Assembly (NCBI GenBank): GCA_016715865.1
Contig: JADJXM010000023.1
Location: forward strand, 18,468 to 82,467
Source: Acidobacteriota bacterium
Lineage (GTDB): Bacteria; Acidobacteriota; Blastocatellia; RBC074
Length of the DNA stretch: 64,000 bases
Direction of reading: 5' to 3'
Part shown: piece after piece, positions 18,297 through 31,379 of the stretch
How the letters are laid out: every line of letters starts with the position of its first letter
Numbering within the stretch: the first letter of the stretch is position 1
Notes under the pieces: generated by a model
The model's database searches: none
Told to the model about the DNA's origin: nothing
Seen by the model: only the letters and a program-made list of their open reading frames with translations
Translations under genes and position numbers: made by a program

Positions 18297-18692
18297 ATGG
18301 AGAACGAGAGGTACACGGGATTTCCGTCACAGGCGCAGGATCACCGGCAGCCGCCGCTGAATCTGCAAGGGATGCTGGTGAGAGCGCCGCTCAGCACATT
18401 TTTCGTCAGGTTCGAAGGGGATGCGATGTCGGGAGAGAGGATCTTTGACGACGATCTGTTGGTGATCGAGCGAAGCGTGAAGTACGGCGAGGGGCAGATC
18501 GTACTGGCATTCGTGAGGGGGGAGCGGATTGTTCGCAGGCTGGAGCGCCGGAATGGAGAGTACTGGCTTTGTCCCGGCAGCGAGCGTTATGCGGAGATCC
18601 GTGTGACTGAGGACGTGCAGATCTTCGGGCGCGTGGTGCATTCGATCACACATCATCTGCGGATCAGGAGGCTGGTGCCGGGAGCGCAATGA
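18297..18692 (+). CDS. umuD: UmuD-like protein lacking the autocleavage arm and catalytic dyad
   Basis: 131 residues from ATG 18297 (ribosome site GAAGAGG). It aligns along its length with the UmuD' core: GFPSQAQDHRQPPLNLQGML, then STFFVRFEGDAM, DDDLLVIERS, GQIVLAFVRGERIVRRLE, VQIFGRVVHSITH. In E. coli UmuD, the residues GFPSPA directly follow the cleavage site and about 24 residues precede them; here only seven do (MENERYT). The catalytic serine of GDSM is Ala43 (GDAM), and the catalytic lysine of TVKKL is Arg80 (IVRRL). It therefore cannot self-cleave by the S24 mechanism and resembles ready-made UmuD'. A longer frame to 18210 has no UmuD-like sequence. It would partner UmuC, 16 bp downstream. 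Confidence 0.85.
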   Translation: MENERYTGFPSQAQDHRQPPLNLQGMLVRAPLSTFFVRFEGDAMSGERIFDDDLLVIERSVKYGEGQIVLAFVRGERIVRRLERRNGEYWLCPGSERYAEIRVTEDVQIFGRVVHSITHHLRIRRLVPGAQ

Positions 18693-18707
18693 GGAGAGTG
18701 AAAGACC

Positions 18708-19969
<1,262 letters not shown>

Positions 19970-19989
19970 TTAAGAAAGTGAAAATAACC

Positions 19990-21528
19990 ATGAATGATTT
20001 TCATATATCAGGTCGCGGCGCAATTCTCAGCCTGCTTTGTCTGACAGCTATTGTCGCAGTCATGTCGGCAGGTTCGGTGCAGGAGGATCGTAAACCCGTT
20101 TCTGAAGGTCATCAGATCGATATTCAGACATATCTGGGCGACGGGATAGACGGCATACGCGACGTGGACGTGGATGATGAAGGAAACATCTACGCTACAG
20201 GCGGGGTCACGAACACGCTCGGACTGCCGAACTCGCTCCAGCCTGAATTCGGCGGCCGGCAGGACGTGATAGTGCTCAAGATCTCACGCGAAGGAAAGCT
20301 GCTCTGGTGGCGATTGATCGGCGGACCGAACCATGACCGGGCATATGCGGTCGAAGTCGGACCTGATGGCGCGGTTTACCTTGCGGGGCGAGCGGGAGAA
20401 GGGTTCCCGACCACAACGGGTGTGGTGCAGCCGCAGTTTGGCGGGGACATCGAGTCGAGACCGGGTAGCCTTTACGGACGCCAGGATGGATTTCTGGCGA
20501 AGCTCGATCGCGAAGGAAAGCTGCTCTGGTCAAGCTATTTTGGAGGCAAGGGAGACGACTTCATCAGGGATATCGACGTGGACGATCGAGGCGTCATTCA
20601 CGTCGCGGCGACCTCGGTCTCCTTCCCTTTTCCTCACATACCGAAGACCGGGAAGTCGACGCATTCCGGGCGCCACGACGGCGTGATCGCCCGTGTTGGG
20701 ACAGATGGAAAAGCCGTGCTCTGGGCTGTATACATCGGCGGTTCGGGAGATGATTTCGAAGGGCCATCGATCCGAGTCGATCGCGAAGGCAACACTTACG
20801 CAGCAGGCAGCACTAATTCCACAGACCTGAAAGTGAAGAATGCCTTTCAGGAAGCTCCGGGCGGACAATTCGATCTGCACCTCGTGAAATATGGCCCCAA
20901 TGGCGAGATGTTATGGCATACCTACATTGGCGGCCCGAAGGACGAAGGGACCGAAACCCATATGCTGGCGGTCGACAAGCATGGCTCGCCGGTTGTTGGA
21001 ATCACGACGTTATCTTCGTCGGGTCTTCCGGTGACGGAAAAATCATATGATCGAACATTCAACGGCGCCGGAGGGGCCGGGACCGGGCATTTCACCAACT
21101 ATCCTGGGGATGTCTATCTGATCAAATATTCGCCGGACGGCAAACGCATCATGGGATCGACCTATTTCGGCGGGCGATTCGGTGAAGGCATCGAGGGAAT
21201 CAATGTCGACGAGGACGGTAACGTATATCTCAGTGGTGCGACTTATTCGCCGGACCTTCCGGTCGTCGCTCCGGTTCAGGAGCGATTGAACGGCGCGCCG
21301 GACTATTTCGCGGCAAAATTCTCGCCCGATCTGAGTCGCCTGATCTTCTCGACCTTCCTCGGAGGGAACGGATGGGATGCGGGCCGCACGAGCGCCATCG
21401 GCCGCGACGGCACTTTCGTCATCTCGGGAGAAGCACACTCGACGGATATTCCGGCAAAAGGCGCACAGATCGCGCCGGCGGGACGAGGCGGAAAAGACAA
21501 TGCCGTGCTGGTGGTGCTGCGCAGAAAA

Positions 21529-21531
<3 letters not shown>
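19990..21531 (+). CDS. Secreted SBBP-repeat beta-propeller protein
   Basis: 513 residues from ATG 19990. A longer frame begins inside umuC and is rejected. Signal peptide (RGAILSLLCLTAIVAVMSAG). At least seven SBBP-type repeats follow, each with a core like LWSSYFGGKGDDFIRDIDVD, WAVYIGGSGDDFEG, LWHTYIGGPKDEG or IFSTFLGGNGWD, then a GNTYAAGSTNSTD-type turn. SBBP proteins are exported propellers of unknown ligand, abundant in Acidobacteriota and other environmental bacteria. It is encoded 20 bp after umuC but is probably a separate unit. Confidence 0.85.
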
Positions 21532-23258
<1,727 letters not shown>

Positions 23259-23262
23259 GCGT

Positions 23263-24396
23263 TTACCCCATCAGGTTTTGAACCGTTTCGTTGAGCACCT
23301 TTTTGTCGGAGATGATGAGACAGCTCTTCATTATCTCGTCCTCGAGGTTGTAATTGATCAGGTTCGTTTCCTTGTTCCAGAAATGTTCGATGAAATTGAG
23401 GATATTGCTCGAATAGACCTGACTTGAAGGAACAGGCACGTTGCGCGCCAGGTTGGCGATGCCGACCACGCGCGTTCCCTCGACAATGACTTCTTCGTTG
23501 AGTTTCGAGCATTCGACATTGCCTCCGGTCTCGACAGCCATGTCGACGACAACGCTGCCCGGGTGCATGCTCCGAACCATCTCGGTCGAGATAATCATCG
23601 GAGCCTTGCGACCGAAGACCTGCGCCGTGGTGATGACGACGTCCGAGATAGCGCACTGCCTTGCCATCAATTCACGCTGTTTCTGCAACTGCTCCTCAGT
23701 GAGCTGTTTGGCGTAGCCCTGACTGGTGCCGGCGGTCTCTCCAAGATCGACCTTGACGAATTTGGCGCCGAGCGATTTGATCTGCTCCTCGACTTCCGGC
23801 CGAACGTCGAAGGCATCGACGCGAGCACCCAGTCGTTTAGCTGTCGCGATCGCCTGCAACCCCGCCACTCCGGCGCCGATGATAAAGACTCGAGCGGGCG
23901 AGATCGTGCCCGCCGGAGTAGTCATCATCGGCAGAATCCTGTTCAATCTTTGAGCCGCGACGATCACCGCGGCATAACCGGCAAGGTTTGCCTGAGAGCT
24001 GAGAGCGTCCATCTTCTGGGCCAGCGTCGATCGTGGGATCATCTCCATCGAAAGGATCCTGAGCCCTTTCGAAAGAGCCGGCGCGAGTTTTTGAGGGTCA
24101 TCAAATGGCCGCACGAATCCGAGAACCGCGGCGCCGTCCTTCAACTTCGAGAGATCTTCTTCCGAAGGGCGACCGACGCAGGCGAGCAGATCGCAGGAAG
24201 CCAGCAGCGCGTTTCGATCCGACGAAATGCGCGCGCCGGCCGCTTCGTAATCCGCATCTGAAGCTCCCGCCATCAGACCGGCGCCGCTTTCAACGGCGAC
24301 GTCGGCCTTCAGACCGACAAGTTTCTTGATCGATGCGGGGATGAGTGCGACTCGGTTTTCCAGTGATTCTGTTTCCTTGAGTACTGTGATTAACAT
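23263..24396 (-). CDS. pntAA: NAD(P) transhydrogenase alpha subunit 1 (NAD-binding)
   Basis: 377 residues, soluble. The N-terminal half is an alanine-dehydrogenase-like domain (MLITVLKETESLENRVALIP, VESGAGLMAGASDADYEAAG). The Rossmann fold carries FIIGAGVAGLQAIATAKRLG and ends its second strand at VDAFDVRPEV. The RQD-like loop region reads NLAGYAAVIVAAQRLN. It is domain I of the proton-pumping transhydrogenase. First gene of a tight leftward pntAA-pntAB-pntB operon; the 280 bp upstream holds no other gene and presumably the promoter. Confidence 0.96.
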   Translation of the reverse strand: MLITVLKETESLENRVALIPASIKKLVGLKADVAVESGAGLMAGASDADYEAAGARISSDRNALLASCDLLACVGRPSEEDLSKLKDGAAVLGFVRPFDDPQKLAPALSKGLRILSMEMIPRSTLAQKMDALSSQANLAGYAAVIVAAQRLNRILPMMTTPAGTISPARVFIIGAGVAGLQAIATAKRLGARVDAFDVRPEVEEQIKSLGAKFVKVDLGETAGTSQGYAKQLTEEQLQKQRELMARQCAISDVVITTAQVFGRKAPMIISTEMVRSMHPGSVVVDMAVETGGNVECSKLNEEVIVEGTRVVGIANLARNVPVPSSQVYSSNILNFIEHFWNKETNLINYNLEDEIMKSCLIISDKKVLNETVQNLMG

Positions 24397-24678
24397 GAGA
24401 TCATCTGTTTTCCTGTAATGTTATGAAACCAGCCAACGCCTTGAATCGATTCGGGTCTGAAACGATTCGCTTTCGGATCTGGATATCTGTTGAAAATTTT
24501 CGGGAGTACAAGTTGAAGCTCGACGAAGTATAAGCATGCCGTATGACTGATGCAACGGCGATTTGTAGTGTGCAGCACAGTTTATATGACTGACCGGCCC
24601 CGGTTCACTGCCGGAGCCAAACATGATAAAAGGCATTACGTGCCTCATCTGAAACGGATCAGGAAATTGGTAAAGAGG

Positions 24679-25368
24679 TTATTGGCGCGCGAAGACGAGT
24701 GTCACCTCATCCCAGCCGGCAAGCAGGTTGACCGTCCGCTTGATTCTCAATTCCCTTCCGCCATCCGTCAGTTCCCATATCTCACGGACTGTCGAAGTGA
24801 CAACCGATCCCTGCGTATCGAAATCACGAGCAATATGAAGCTCCAGGCTCTTTGCCGGATCTTTCCACATTGCCTTGCGTCGCATCTTGCCCGGTGAAAT
24901 CCCGCCGATCTCCCTGACACGTTCCTCACCGTCCAACCGGCAGGTCAAGCGACGGACGACGGTCGCAAATGCACGCCCGTGGGCCACATTGACCTTGCTG
25001 CTGCTGCTGGCCATCGAACCCGTATCGGTAAAAGCGCTCCCCGCCACGCCAGTGCTCGCACCCGCTGAGCCCGCCGGGATCGATTGGGCAGCAACTTCAC
25101 CAAATGAATTAAGGTTGCTCGTCCTCTGCTGATCCTGCGCCAGTGAAGAGTTGAGATTCCCATCGATTTTGGCCTCGAATGAGATCTGAGTATCATCCTG
25201 TTTGACTGTCAAAACGTAGCTTTTCAAACCAGCCGGCACATCGCGCGTCTTTTTCACGTCTAAAGTCCAGGTGCCTGAAAAATCGGCCGGCTTTTGAGCG
25301 AGCGAGCTTCCGACAAGACCCGCCATCATCATCCCCAGGACGATGAGCATCATCACATTCTTTCTCAT
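24679..25368 (-). CDS. Secreted hypothetical protein, beta-rich
   Basis: 229 residues. Signal peptide MRKNVMMLIVLGMMMAGLVGSSLAQ. The mature part opens ADFSGTWTLDVKKTRDVPAG and continues LTVKQDDTQISFEAKIDGN, a pattern seen in many small Acidobacteriota exported proteins with a lipocalin-like beta fold. A low-complexity Ser/Ala/Gly segment (about 95-125) splits two beta portions; the second ends ELRIKRTVNLLAGWDEVTLVF. No catalytic motif. Monocistronic. Confidence 0.7.
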   Translation of the reverse strand: MRKNVMMLIVLGMMMAGLVGSSLAQKPADFSGTWTLDVKKTRDVPAGLKSYVLTVKQDDTQISFEAKIDGNLNSSLAQDQQRTSNLNSFGEVAAQSIPAGSAGASTGVAGSAFTDTGSMASSSSKVNVAHGRAFATVVRRLTCRLDGEERVREIGGISPGKMRRKAMWKDPAKSLELHIARDFDTQGSVVTSTVREIWELTDGGRELRIKRTVNLLAGWDEVTLVFARQ

Positions 25369-25583
25369 CTAGTGCCTCCAGTTGATCGGGATTCGAAAGG
25401 TATCCCGTAGAGCGTTTATTCTTTGATTAGCTCCGCAATGTTTCGAGGTCGAATGCCCGCGAAATCGATGTTCCTGTTGCTGACTCTATGGCTGTGTATA
25501 TCCGCGGCATCATGTTTACAGTTTCGCAACAGATTTAGCAAGTGCTAAAAACCGCAATGTCATGGACGGCATGTGGAATCAAT

Positions 25584-25702
25584 CAGCAGTCGATTATGGA
25601 GTGCGGCGGCCCGGCGCCGCTTTGGCATCCGGGTCTCACCATTACTATTATGAAATCAAACCAAAGCGGCGCCGGGCCGCCGCACTCCATAATCGACTGC
25701 TG
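25584..25702. repeat. GC-rich palindrome with 42 bp perfect arms
   Basis: 25584-25625 and 25661-25702 are exact reverse complements, starting CAGCAGTCGATTATGGAGTG, with a 35-base AT-rich loop. The central part is shared with the palindrome at 15578-15686; the outer 8-10 bases of each arm differ. The right arm and part of the loop encode the last 18 or so residues of the CruF-like protein. Confidence 0.92.
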
Positions 25703-26406
25703 AAATGGATGATCGTCAGACAAATCCCGACAGCGCCGGGAAGGTAGAGTCCGTATGACAGAGCTATGGCGGTGAAGAAGAGAACAATGCTCAAACCGAC
25801 GAGCAGCGAAACATTGTTTCGCCGTGGTCGATTGCGGATTGCGAGAAAGATAATCAGGCTGACGGCGAACCAGCCGATGAAATTATGAAGCGGTATGCCG
25901 TGATAGGCGCCTGAGTTTGCCCATCGCCAGTAACCAAGCTGATTAGCAGCCAGCGGATCGATGACCAGATCGATCGCAGTCATCCAGCCGGCGGCCAGAA
26001 TGGCCTCGGCCCAGGCAGGAAGATCGAATGTCATAATTATCTGGCGCGCATAGGCGACCAGGACCATCCATGCGCTGAGCATGACGAGCGGGACATCCAG
26101 GAGTTGCGGGATGAGTACGCCGGTGTAGGCATATTCGCTGAAGATGAAATCCCAGCGAACTCCAATAACCTCGGCAAGAAACCCGATGACGGCGGCTATC
26201 GCCAGGTTCGTGATTTCGTTCACCGGGATGGTCGCAACGACCAGCAGTCCGGCAAGAAAAAGGAAGAGCGAAGCAGCCCACGGGGCATCGAGCGGGGGCT
26301 TGCCGATGAGCACATAATGACCGATTCCGCCCAGCCACATGACGGTGTAAGCGACTGCGATAATGAGAATGAATACTTGCCGTGGTCTTCTATGCTTAAG
26401 ATTCAT
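25648..26406 (-). CDS. cruF: Carotenoid 1,2-hydratase-type membrane protein (CruF/DUF422)
   Basis: 252 residues with about seven hydrophobic helices (VFILIIAVAYTVMWLGGIGH, LSAWMVLVAYARQIIM). Conserved family positions include FLAEVIGVRWDFIFSEYAYT, IDLVIDPLAANQLGYWRWAN and AYHGIPLHNFIGWFAVSLI. CruF proteins add water across the terminal 1,2 double bond of carotenoid psi-ends, giving the 1-hydroxyl used for glycosylation. It overlaps the upstream desaturase by 11 bp. The last 18 residues (FSSRLWSAAARRRFGLIS) are encoded by the GC-rich palindrome and look like an appended tail, not family sequence. Confidence 0.85.
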   Translation of the reverse strand: MNLKHRRPRQVFILIIAVAYTVMWLGGIGHYVLIGKPPLDAPWAASLFLFLAGLLVVATIPVNEITNLAIAAVIGFLAEVIGVRWDFIFSEYAYTGVLIPQLLDVPLVMLSAWMVLVAYARQIIMTFDLPAWAEAILAAGWMTAIDLVIDPLAANQLGYWRWANSGAYHGIPLHNFIGWFAVSLIIFLAIRNRPRRNNVSLLVGLSIVLFFTAIALSYGLYLPGAVGICLTIIHFSSRLWSAAARRRFGLIS

Positions 26407-27862
26407 ACCTTTGAATCAGTTCACTGGTGATCTGGGATGAGAGCAGAACGGTAGGAGTCCCACCGCCCGGATGGGTGCTGCCGCCAACGTAGTAGAGGCC
26501 GCGATAACGTCGATCCTTGTTGCCCGGACGAAGGAACGCATGTTTCCAGCCGTGTGAATGTGTGCCATAGATGGCGCCGCCGGGCATTTGGTATCTGGAG
26601 CCGATCTTCTTCGGAGTCCAGACATCTTCGACCACAATATTTTTTTCGATGTCCGGAAAACCGCTTGAGCGCAACCGCTGAAAGACACGCCGGCGGGCTT
26701 CCGAGATCTGATCTTCGTCCCACGTGTCATGATCGTTGGCGGGAGCGTTCGCCATAATAAACAATGATTCGCCTTCGCCCGGGACGACGCTGCGATCGCT
26801 CCGGCTCGGTGCGTTGACATAAACCGTCGGATCGGTCGGAAAACGCCTGGCGTCGAATAACTCTGAGAATTCGCGCCGGTAATCTCCAGAAAAATAGATG
26901 GCGTGATGATGCAATTCGGGGATTGTCCTGCTGATGCCCAGCAGAAAGACAAGCCCTGACATCGAGCGCTCTTCGTGGCGGAGTCCGTGTCCGGATTTCC
27001 CAAGCAGTTGCAGAGCGAAAGAGGCATCGCCATTCATGACGACCAGATCGGCATCGACCCTCGCGCCGTCTTCAAGCCTCACCCCACTAACCTCACTGCT
27101 TGAGTGTTCGATGCCGGTGACATTTGCATTGAGAACCAATTCGACACCCAGTTCACGCGCAAGTTCGACGAAGCCCTCGACGATCCTGTACAGACCTCCC
27201 TTGATATACCATCCGCCGAACGTATATTCGATATAAGGGATGACCGCCAGCGTCGCCGGTGACTGGTAGGGCGAAGATCCGACATATGTCGGATAACGGT
27301 CGTATAGCTGCCGCAGATGAGGGCTTTGAAAATGGGCAGCGATAGTCTTGTGATAGTTTCCCCATCCATATCGCCATGGCATGTGTTTTAGTATTCCACT
27401 ATCGGTCCTGCGCGGCCAGTCCAATGGTCGCCGTCGTAGAAAAGTGTCCTTCGAGACCTCATAGAGCTGCGCCCCCAGCTTCATGAAACGAAGAAATCCC
27501 TCGACGTCGCGCGGTTCCAGCTGACGCACTGTCTCGATCCAGTCAGGAAGCGACGAGGTATAGGAGAAACTGGTTCCATCCGGAAAGATATATTCAGATA
27601 TCGGATTTACGGGGGCTAAATCCAGATAATCCTCGATCCTTTTGCCTGCCGCCTCGAAGACCTCCGCGAAGATCCACGGCATTGTGATCAGTGAAGGTCC
27701 GGTGTCAAATCGAAATCCGCGCTCCTCCCACAGATTCATCTTGCCGCCGAAAGTCGCTCCGCGTTCGAATACCGTCACCGACCTGCCCGCAGCCGCCAGC
27801 CTGATCGCAACCGAAAGGCCCCCAAGCCCTCCACCAATGACTACCACTCTGTTCTTGTGCAT
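26396..27862 (-). CDS. CrtI-type carotenoid desaturase (second paralogue, possibly CrtD-like)
   Basis: 488 residues. FAD-binding start VVVIGGGLGGLSVAIRLAAA, then GGKMNLWEERGFRFDTGPSL, a middle with RYPTYVGSSPYQSPATLAVI, and the closing signature GLYYVGGSTHPGGGTPTVLL. It is a flavin-dependent desaturase or hydratase-type member of the phytoene desaturase family. The other copy at 31369 is the likelier phytoene desaturase. Placed between GT2 and CruF, this one may make the 3,4-desaturation (CrtD) of a 1-hydroxylated acyclic carotenoid. That specificity is inference from neighbours. Confidence 0.85.
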   Translation of the reverse strand: MHKNRVVVIGGGLGGLSVAIRLAAAGRSVTVFERGATFGGKMNLWEERGFRFDTGPSLITMPWIFAEVFEAAGKRIEDYLDLAPVNPISEYIFPDGTSFSYTSSLPDWIETVRQLEPRDVEGFLRFMKLGAQLYEVSKDTFLRRRPLDWPRRTDSGILKHMPWRYGWGNYHKTIAAHFQSPHLRQLYDRYPTYVGSSPYQSPATLAVIPYIEYTFGGWYIKGGLYRIVEGFVELARELGVELVLNANVTGIEHSSSEVSGVRLEDGARVDADLVVMNGDASFALQLLGKSGHGLRHEERSMSGLVFLLGISRTIPELHHHAIYFSGDYRREFSELFDARRFPTDPTVYVNAPSRSDRSVVPGEGESLFIMANAPANDHDTWDEDQISEARRRVFQRLRSSGFPDIEKNIVVEDVWTPKKIGSRYQMPGGAIYGTHSHGWKHAFLRPGNKDRRYRGLYYVGGSTHPGGGTPTVLLSSQITSELIQRYES

Positions 27863-27870
27863 ATATGTTT

Positions 27871-29061
<1,191 letters not shown>

Positions 29062-29106
29062 TAAGGTTGAAGAGGATTAGACGCCAGGGCGTTGAACTCT
29101 TCCCGG

Positions 29107-29637
29107 TCAAAGCAGACGGTCGATCTGACTGAAAACCCTGTTCAATTGTCGCTCATCGGCCTCGCCGGTCAGCTTGAGCATGATCCTGCCGCTTTTATCG
29201 ATGACATAAAGATTGGCGGATCCACCCTGATATCGATAGGCTCTGGAGACATCGCCCTTCCAGTCGAGCAGAACAGGATATTTGACATTGCTCCTGAATA
29301 TCTTTCTGACCAGCCCACGCGCGAAGGATGGCACTGATGTGAGTACTGCAATGCCTTTTTGATCTATCCGATCCTGGTATCTGTCCCATATCGGACGGAC
29401 CCAGCTTTCGATCTGGCCTGATCCCTTCCTGTCGCCGAAGGTCAGGACGGTCACCTTGTTGTTGGGAAAGTGAAATTTTTCAAGCTTGTCGTATTGATCC
29501 TTCAACTCGAAACCCGCGGCTGTATTATGATCGCCGGAAGCAGTTGCGGCATCCACCATCGCAAAAGAATCAAGACAGACAGTATGAAAAATAAGAAGGC
29601 AAAACGAAACAGCATGAATTATGCCTGACCGCATCAC
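29107..29637 (-). CDS. Exported redoxin-fold protein without active-site cysteines
   Basis: 176 residues. The first 30 form a signal peptide (SGIIHAVSFCLLIFHTVCLD). The mature part has thioredoxin/peroxiredoxin-like strand order: AGFELKDQYDKLEKFHFPNN, KVTVLTFGDRKGSGQIESW, YPVLLDWKGDVSRAYRYQGG, NLYVIDKSGRIMLKLTGEAD. The usual CxxC or peroxidatic Cys after the first core strand is replaced by GDRKGSG, and the mature protein has no cysteine. It is probably a binding or structural relative of redoxins. It lies 45 bp before the glycosyltransferase and 55 bp after crtE, so it belongs to the carotenoid run. Confidence 0.75.
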   Translation of the reverse strand: MMRSGIIHAVSFCLLIFHTVCLDSFAMVDAATASGDHNTAAGFELKDQYDKLEKFHFPNNKVTVLTFGDRKGSGQIESWVRPIWDRYQDRIDQKGIAVLTSVPSFARGLVRKIFRSNVKYPVLLDWKGDVSRAYRYQGGSANLYVIDKSGRIMLKLTGEADERQLNRVFSQIDRLL

Positions 29638-29692
29638 GATGATCTTTAACGCTCCTTTGATTGAGATAAATCATGAAGGTTCGCCAAAGCGA

Positions 29693-30616
29693 TCAGACGG
29701 TTGATGCCGCCAGCCTGCCGGCCCCCCCAAGAATAATCTCCGCTGAATCGATGAGCAGTGCGGATGCGGGGCGATCGCCGAACCTTGCAGACAGGGACTG
29801 GCGCCCCTTTTGGATCAGGCTTGAGGCCTGCTGGTGCGCTCCCTCGACGCCGAACTCCGCAACATAGGACGATCGACCATGTCGATTGTCCTGTCCTGCC
29901 GGTTTTCCGAGTTCGTGTGAAAGTCCAAGTTCGTCCAGAAGATCATCGCATATTTGATATGCCATACCTAACGATTCACCGAAATCCGCCAGGGCATCGA
30001 GATCCCGCTGATCGGCCCCGCAGACTGCCGCGCCGGCCATGACTGTCAGCCGCATGAGTCCGGTGGTCTTAAGATTCCTGCTGGCCAGAGCATCAGAGCA
30101 TTGGCCAGTCCCCTTGAGAGTCAGATCTACGGCCTGGCCTCCGATCATGCCGTTGACGCCGATGCAATTGGCAGCCTCAGAGACCAGATTGAGGCCGGCA
30201 TCGCAGCAGCCGTTCTGCCGGGCATCGCGCACAAGAAGCGAATATGACTCATTGAAGAGGGCGAGAGCAGCGAGCAATGCGATGCTTTCGCCGAAGACTA
30301 CGTGCAGCGATTCACGCCCACGCCGTGTGGCGGCATCATCCATCGCGGGCAGATCATCGAAGATGATCGAACTTGTATGCAGGTATTCCATCGCACAGGC
30401 TGTTCCGATGGCTCTTTCGGGATCGGCGCCAGCGATCTCGGCGCCCATCAGCGTGAGCATCGGTCGCCAGCGTTTGCCGCCGGGAAAGATCGCGTATCTG
30501 ATCGCCTGATTAAACTGTTCAGCTTGCGGCTGGAGGCTGATCGGCAGATTTTCGTCGAGCGCTGTCTCAACAGTCTCACGGTACCGGTCGATAAATGTGC
30601 AAAGCCGTTCTGACAT
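29693..30616 (-). CDS. crtE: Polyprenyl (geranylgeranyl) diphosphate synthase
   Basis: 307 residues from ATG 30616, which has a GAGGAG ribosome site; the frame extends further but would overlap the hydrolase gene. First aspartate-rich motif DDLPAMDD at residues 87-94, with the upstream GGKRWRP and following RRGRESLH; second motif ICDDLLDELG. It condenses isopentenyl diphosphate units to give the C20 precursor for carotenoids. It lies 10 bp after the alpha/beta hydrolase, in the leftward carotenoid run that also carries crtB and crtI. Confidence 0.92.
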   Translation of the reverse strand: MSERLCTFIDRYRETVETALDENLPISLQPQAEQFNQAIRYAIFPGGKRWRPMLTLMGAEIAGADPERAIGTACAMEYLHTSSIIFDDLPAMDDAATRRGRESLHVVFGESIALLAALALFNESYSLLVRDARQNGCCDAGLNLVSEAANCIGVNGMIGGQAVDLTLKGTGQCSDALASRNLKTTGLMRLTVMAGAAVCGADQRDLDALADFGESLGMAYQICDDLLDELGLSHELGKPAGQDNRHGRSSYVAEFGVEGAHQQASSLIQKGRQSLSARFGDRPASALLIDSAEIILGGAGRLAASTV

Positions 30617-30626
30617 ATACTCCTCA

Positions 30627-31379
30627 TCAGGACTGTGTTCGAAATATTGCGCGGCTGACCCCTTCGGGATCTTCCTGAATCGGCAAGTGTGCCGCTGCGT
30701 CAAGCTCTATTGCTTCAGCTTGTGGCCAGATACCACGCCACATTGCCACCGAGCGTTTGATAGCTCCAAACGTTCGACCGCCATATATGATCGTAATCGG
30801 GTGTCGAATCGGAGCGAAGCCACCGATTCCGTCAATCGATGTCAACAACTTGAGATAGGTATAGGCGACACCGTGGTCCACCGTTCCGAACGATTCTGTC
30901 AGATCAGACTGGCCAGTCCGATGCTCGCGGAGCGAAAGATTGGTGATCCATCGCCCGATCGGATTAGCGAAGGTCGAATAATAGGCATATTTTCCGACCG
31001 TTGAATCAACAAAAATTCTGAAGTACCAGGGCACATATGCAAAAGGATCGATCAGCACGAGGCGGTTGACAAGATTTCCAATTTTCGGCAGAACCAGAAG
31101 GCCGAGTAACGCACCGCTGCAATTGCCGACAATCGTTATTCCAGTATGCCCGAGCCCCTTGATCTCATCGGCTATCTCGTCGGAAAGCGCATCCAGAGTC
31201 CATAAACTCGGGTGAGCACTCGGCCGGCCGGAACGCCCGCAGCCGGGAAGATCGAAACTGATGAAAGTCCCGTCTGAAGGAAGATGCCGGATTATCGGAT
31301 CAAAAGTGCTGTGGTCGCCGCTCCACCCATGAAGACCGACGAAAATGCGCGAACCGTCTCCTGCCTTTTTACTGAACAC
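30627..31379 (-). CDS. Alpha/beta hydrolase with Cys in the nucleophile elbow
   Basis: 250 residues, soluble. Oxyanion region FVGLHGWSGDHSTFDPII, then GCGRSGRPS. The elbow reads VGNCSGALLGLL, placing Cys where most family members have Ser (Sm-x-Nu-x-Sm). A late histidine lies in AAAHLPIQEDPEGV. A Cys nucleophile is known in dienelactone hydrolases but is uncommon in this lipase-like subgroup. It sits between crtI (11 bp overlap) and crtE, so it is likely co-translated with them. A role in carotenoid esterification or ester cleavage is possible but not shown. Confidence 0.8.
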   Translation of the reverse strand: MFSKKAGDGSRIFVGLHGWSGDHSTFDPIIRHLPSDGTFISFDLPGCGRSGRPSAHPSLWTLDALSDEIADEIKGLGHTGITIVGNCSGALLGLLVLPKIGNLVNRLVLIDPFAYVPWYFRIFVDSTVGKYAYYSTFANPIGRWITNLSLREHRTGQSDLTESFGTVDHGVAYTYLKLLTSIDGIGGFAPIRHPITIIYGGRTFGAIKRSVAMWRGIWPQAEAIELDAAAHLPIQEDPEGVSRAIFRTQS

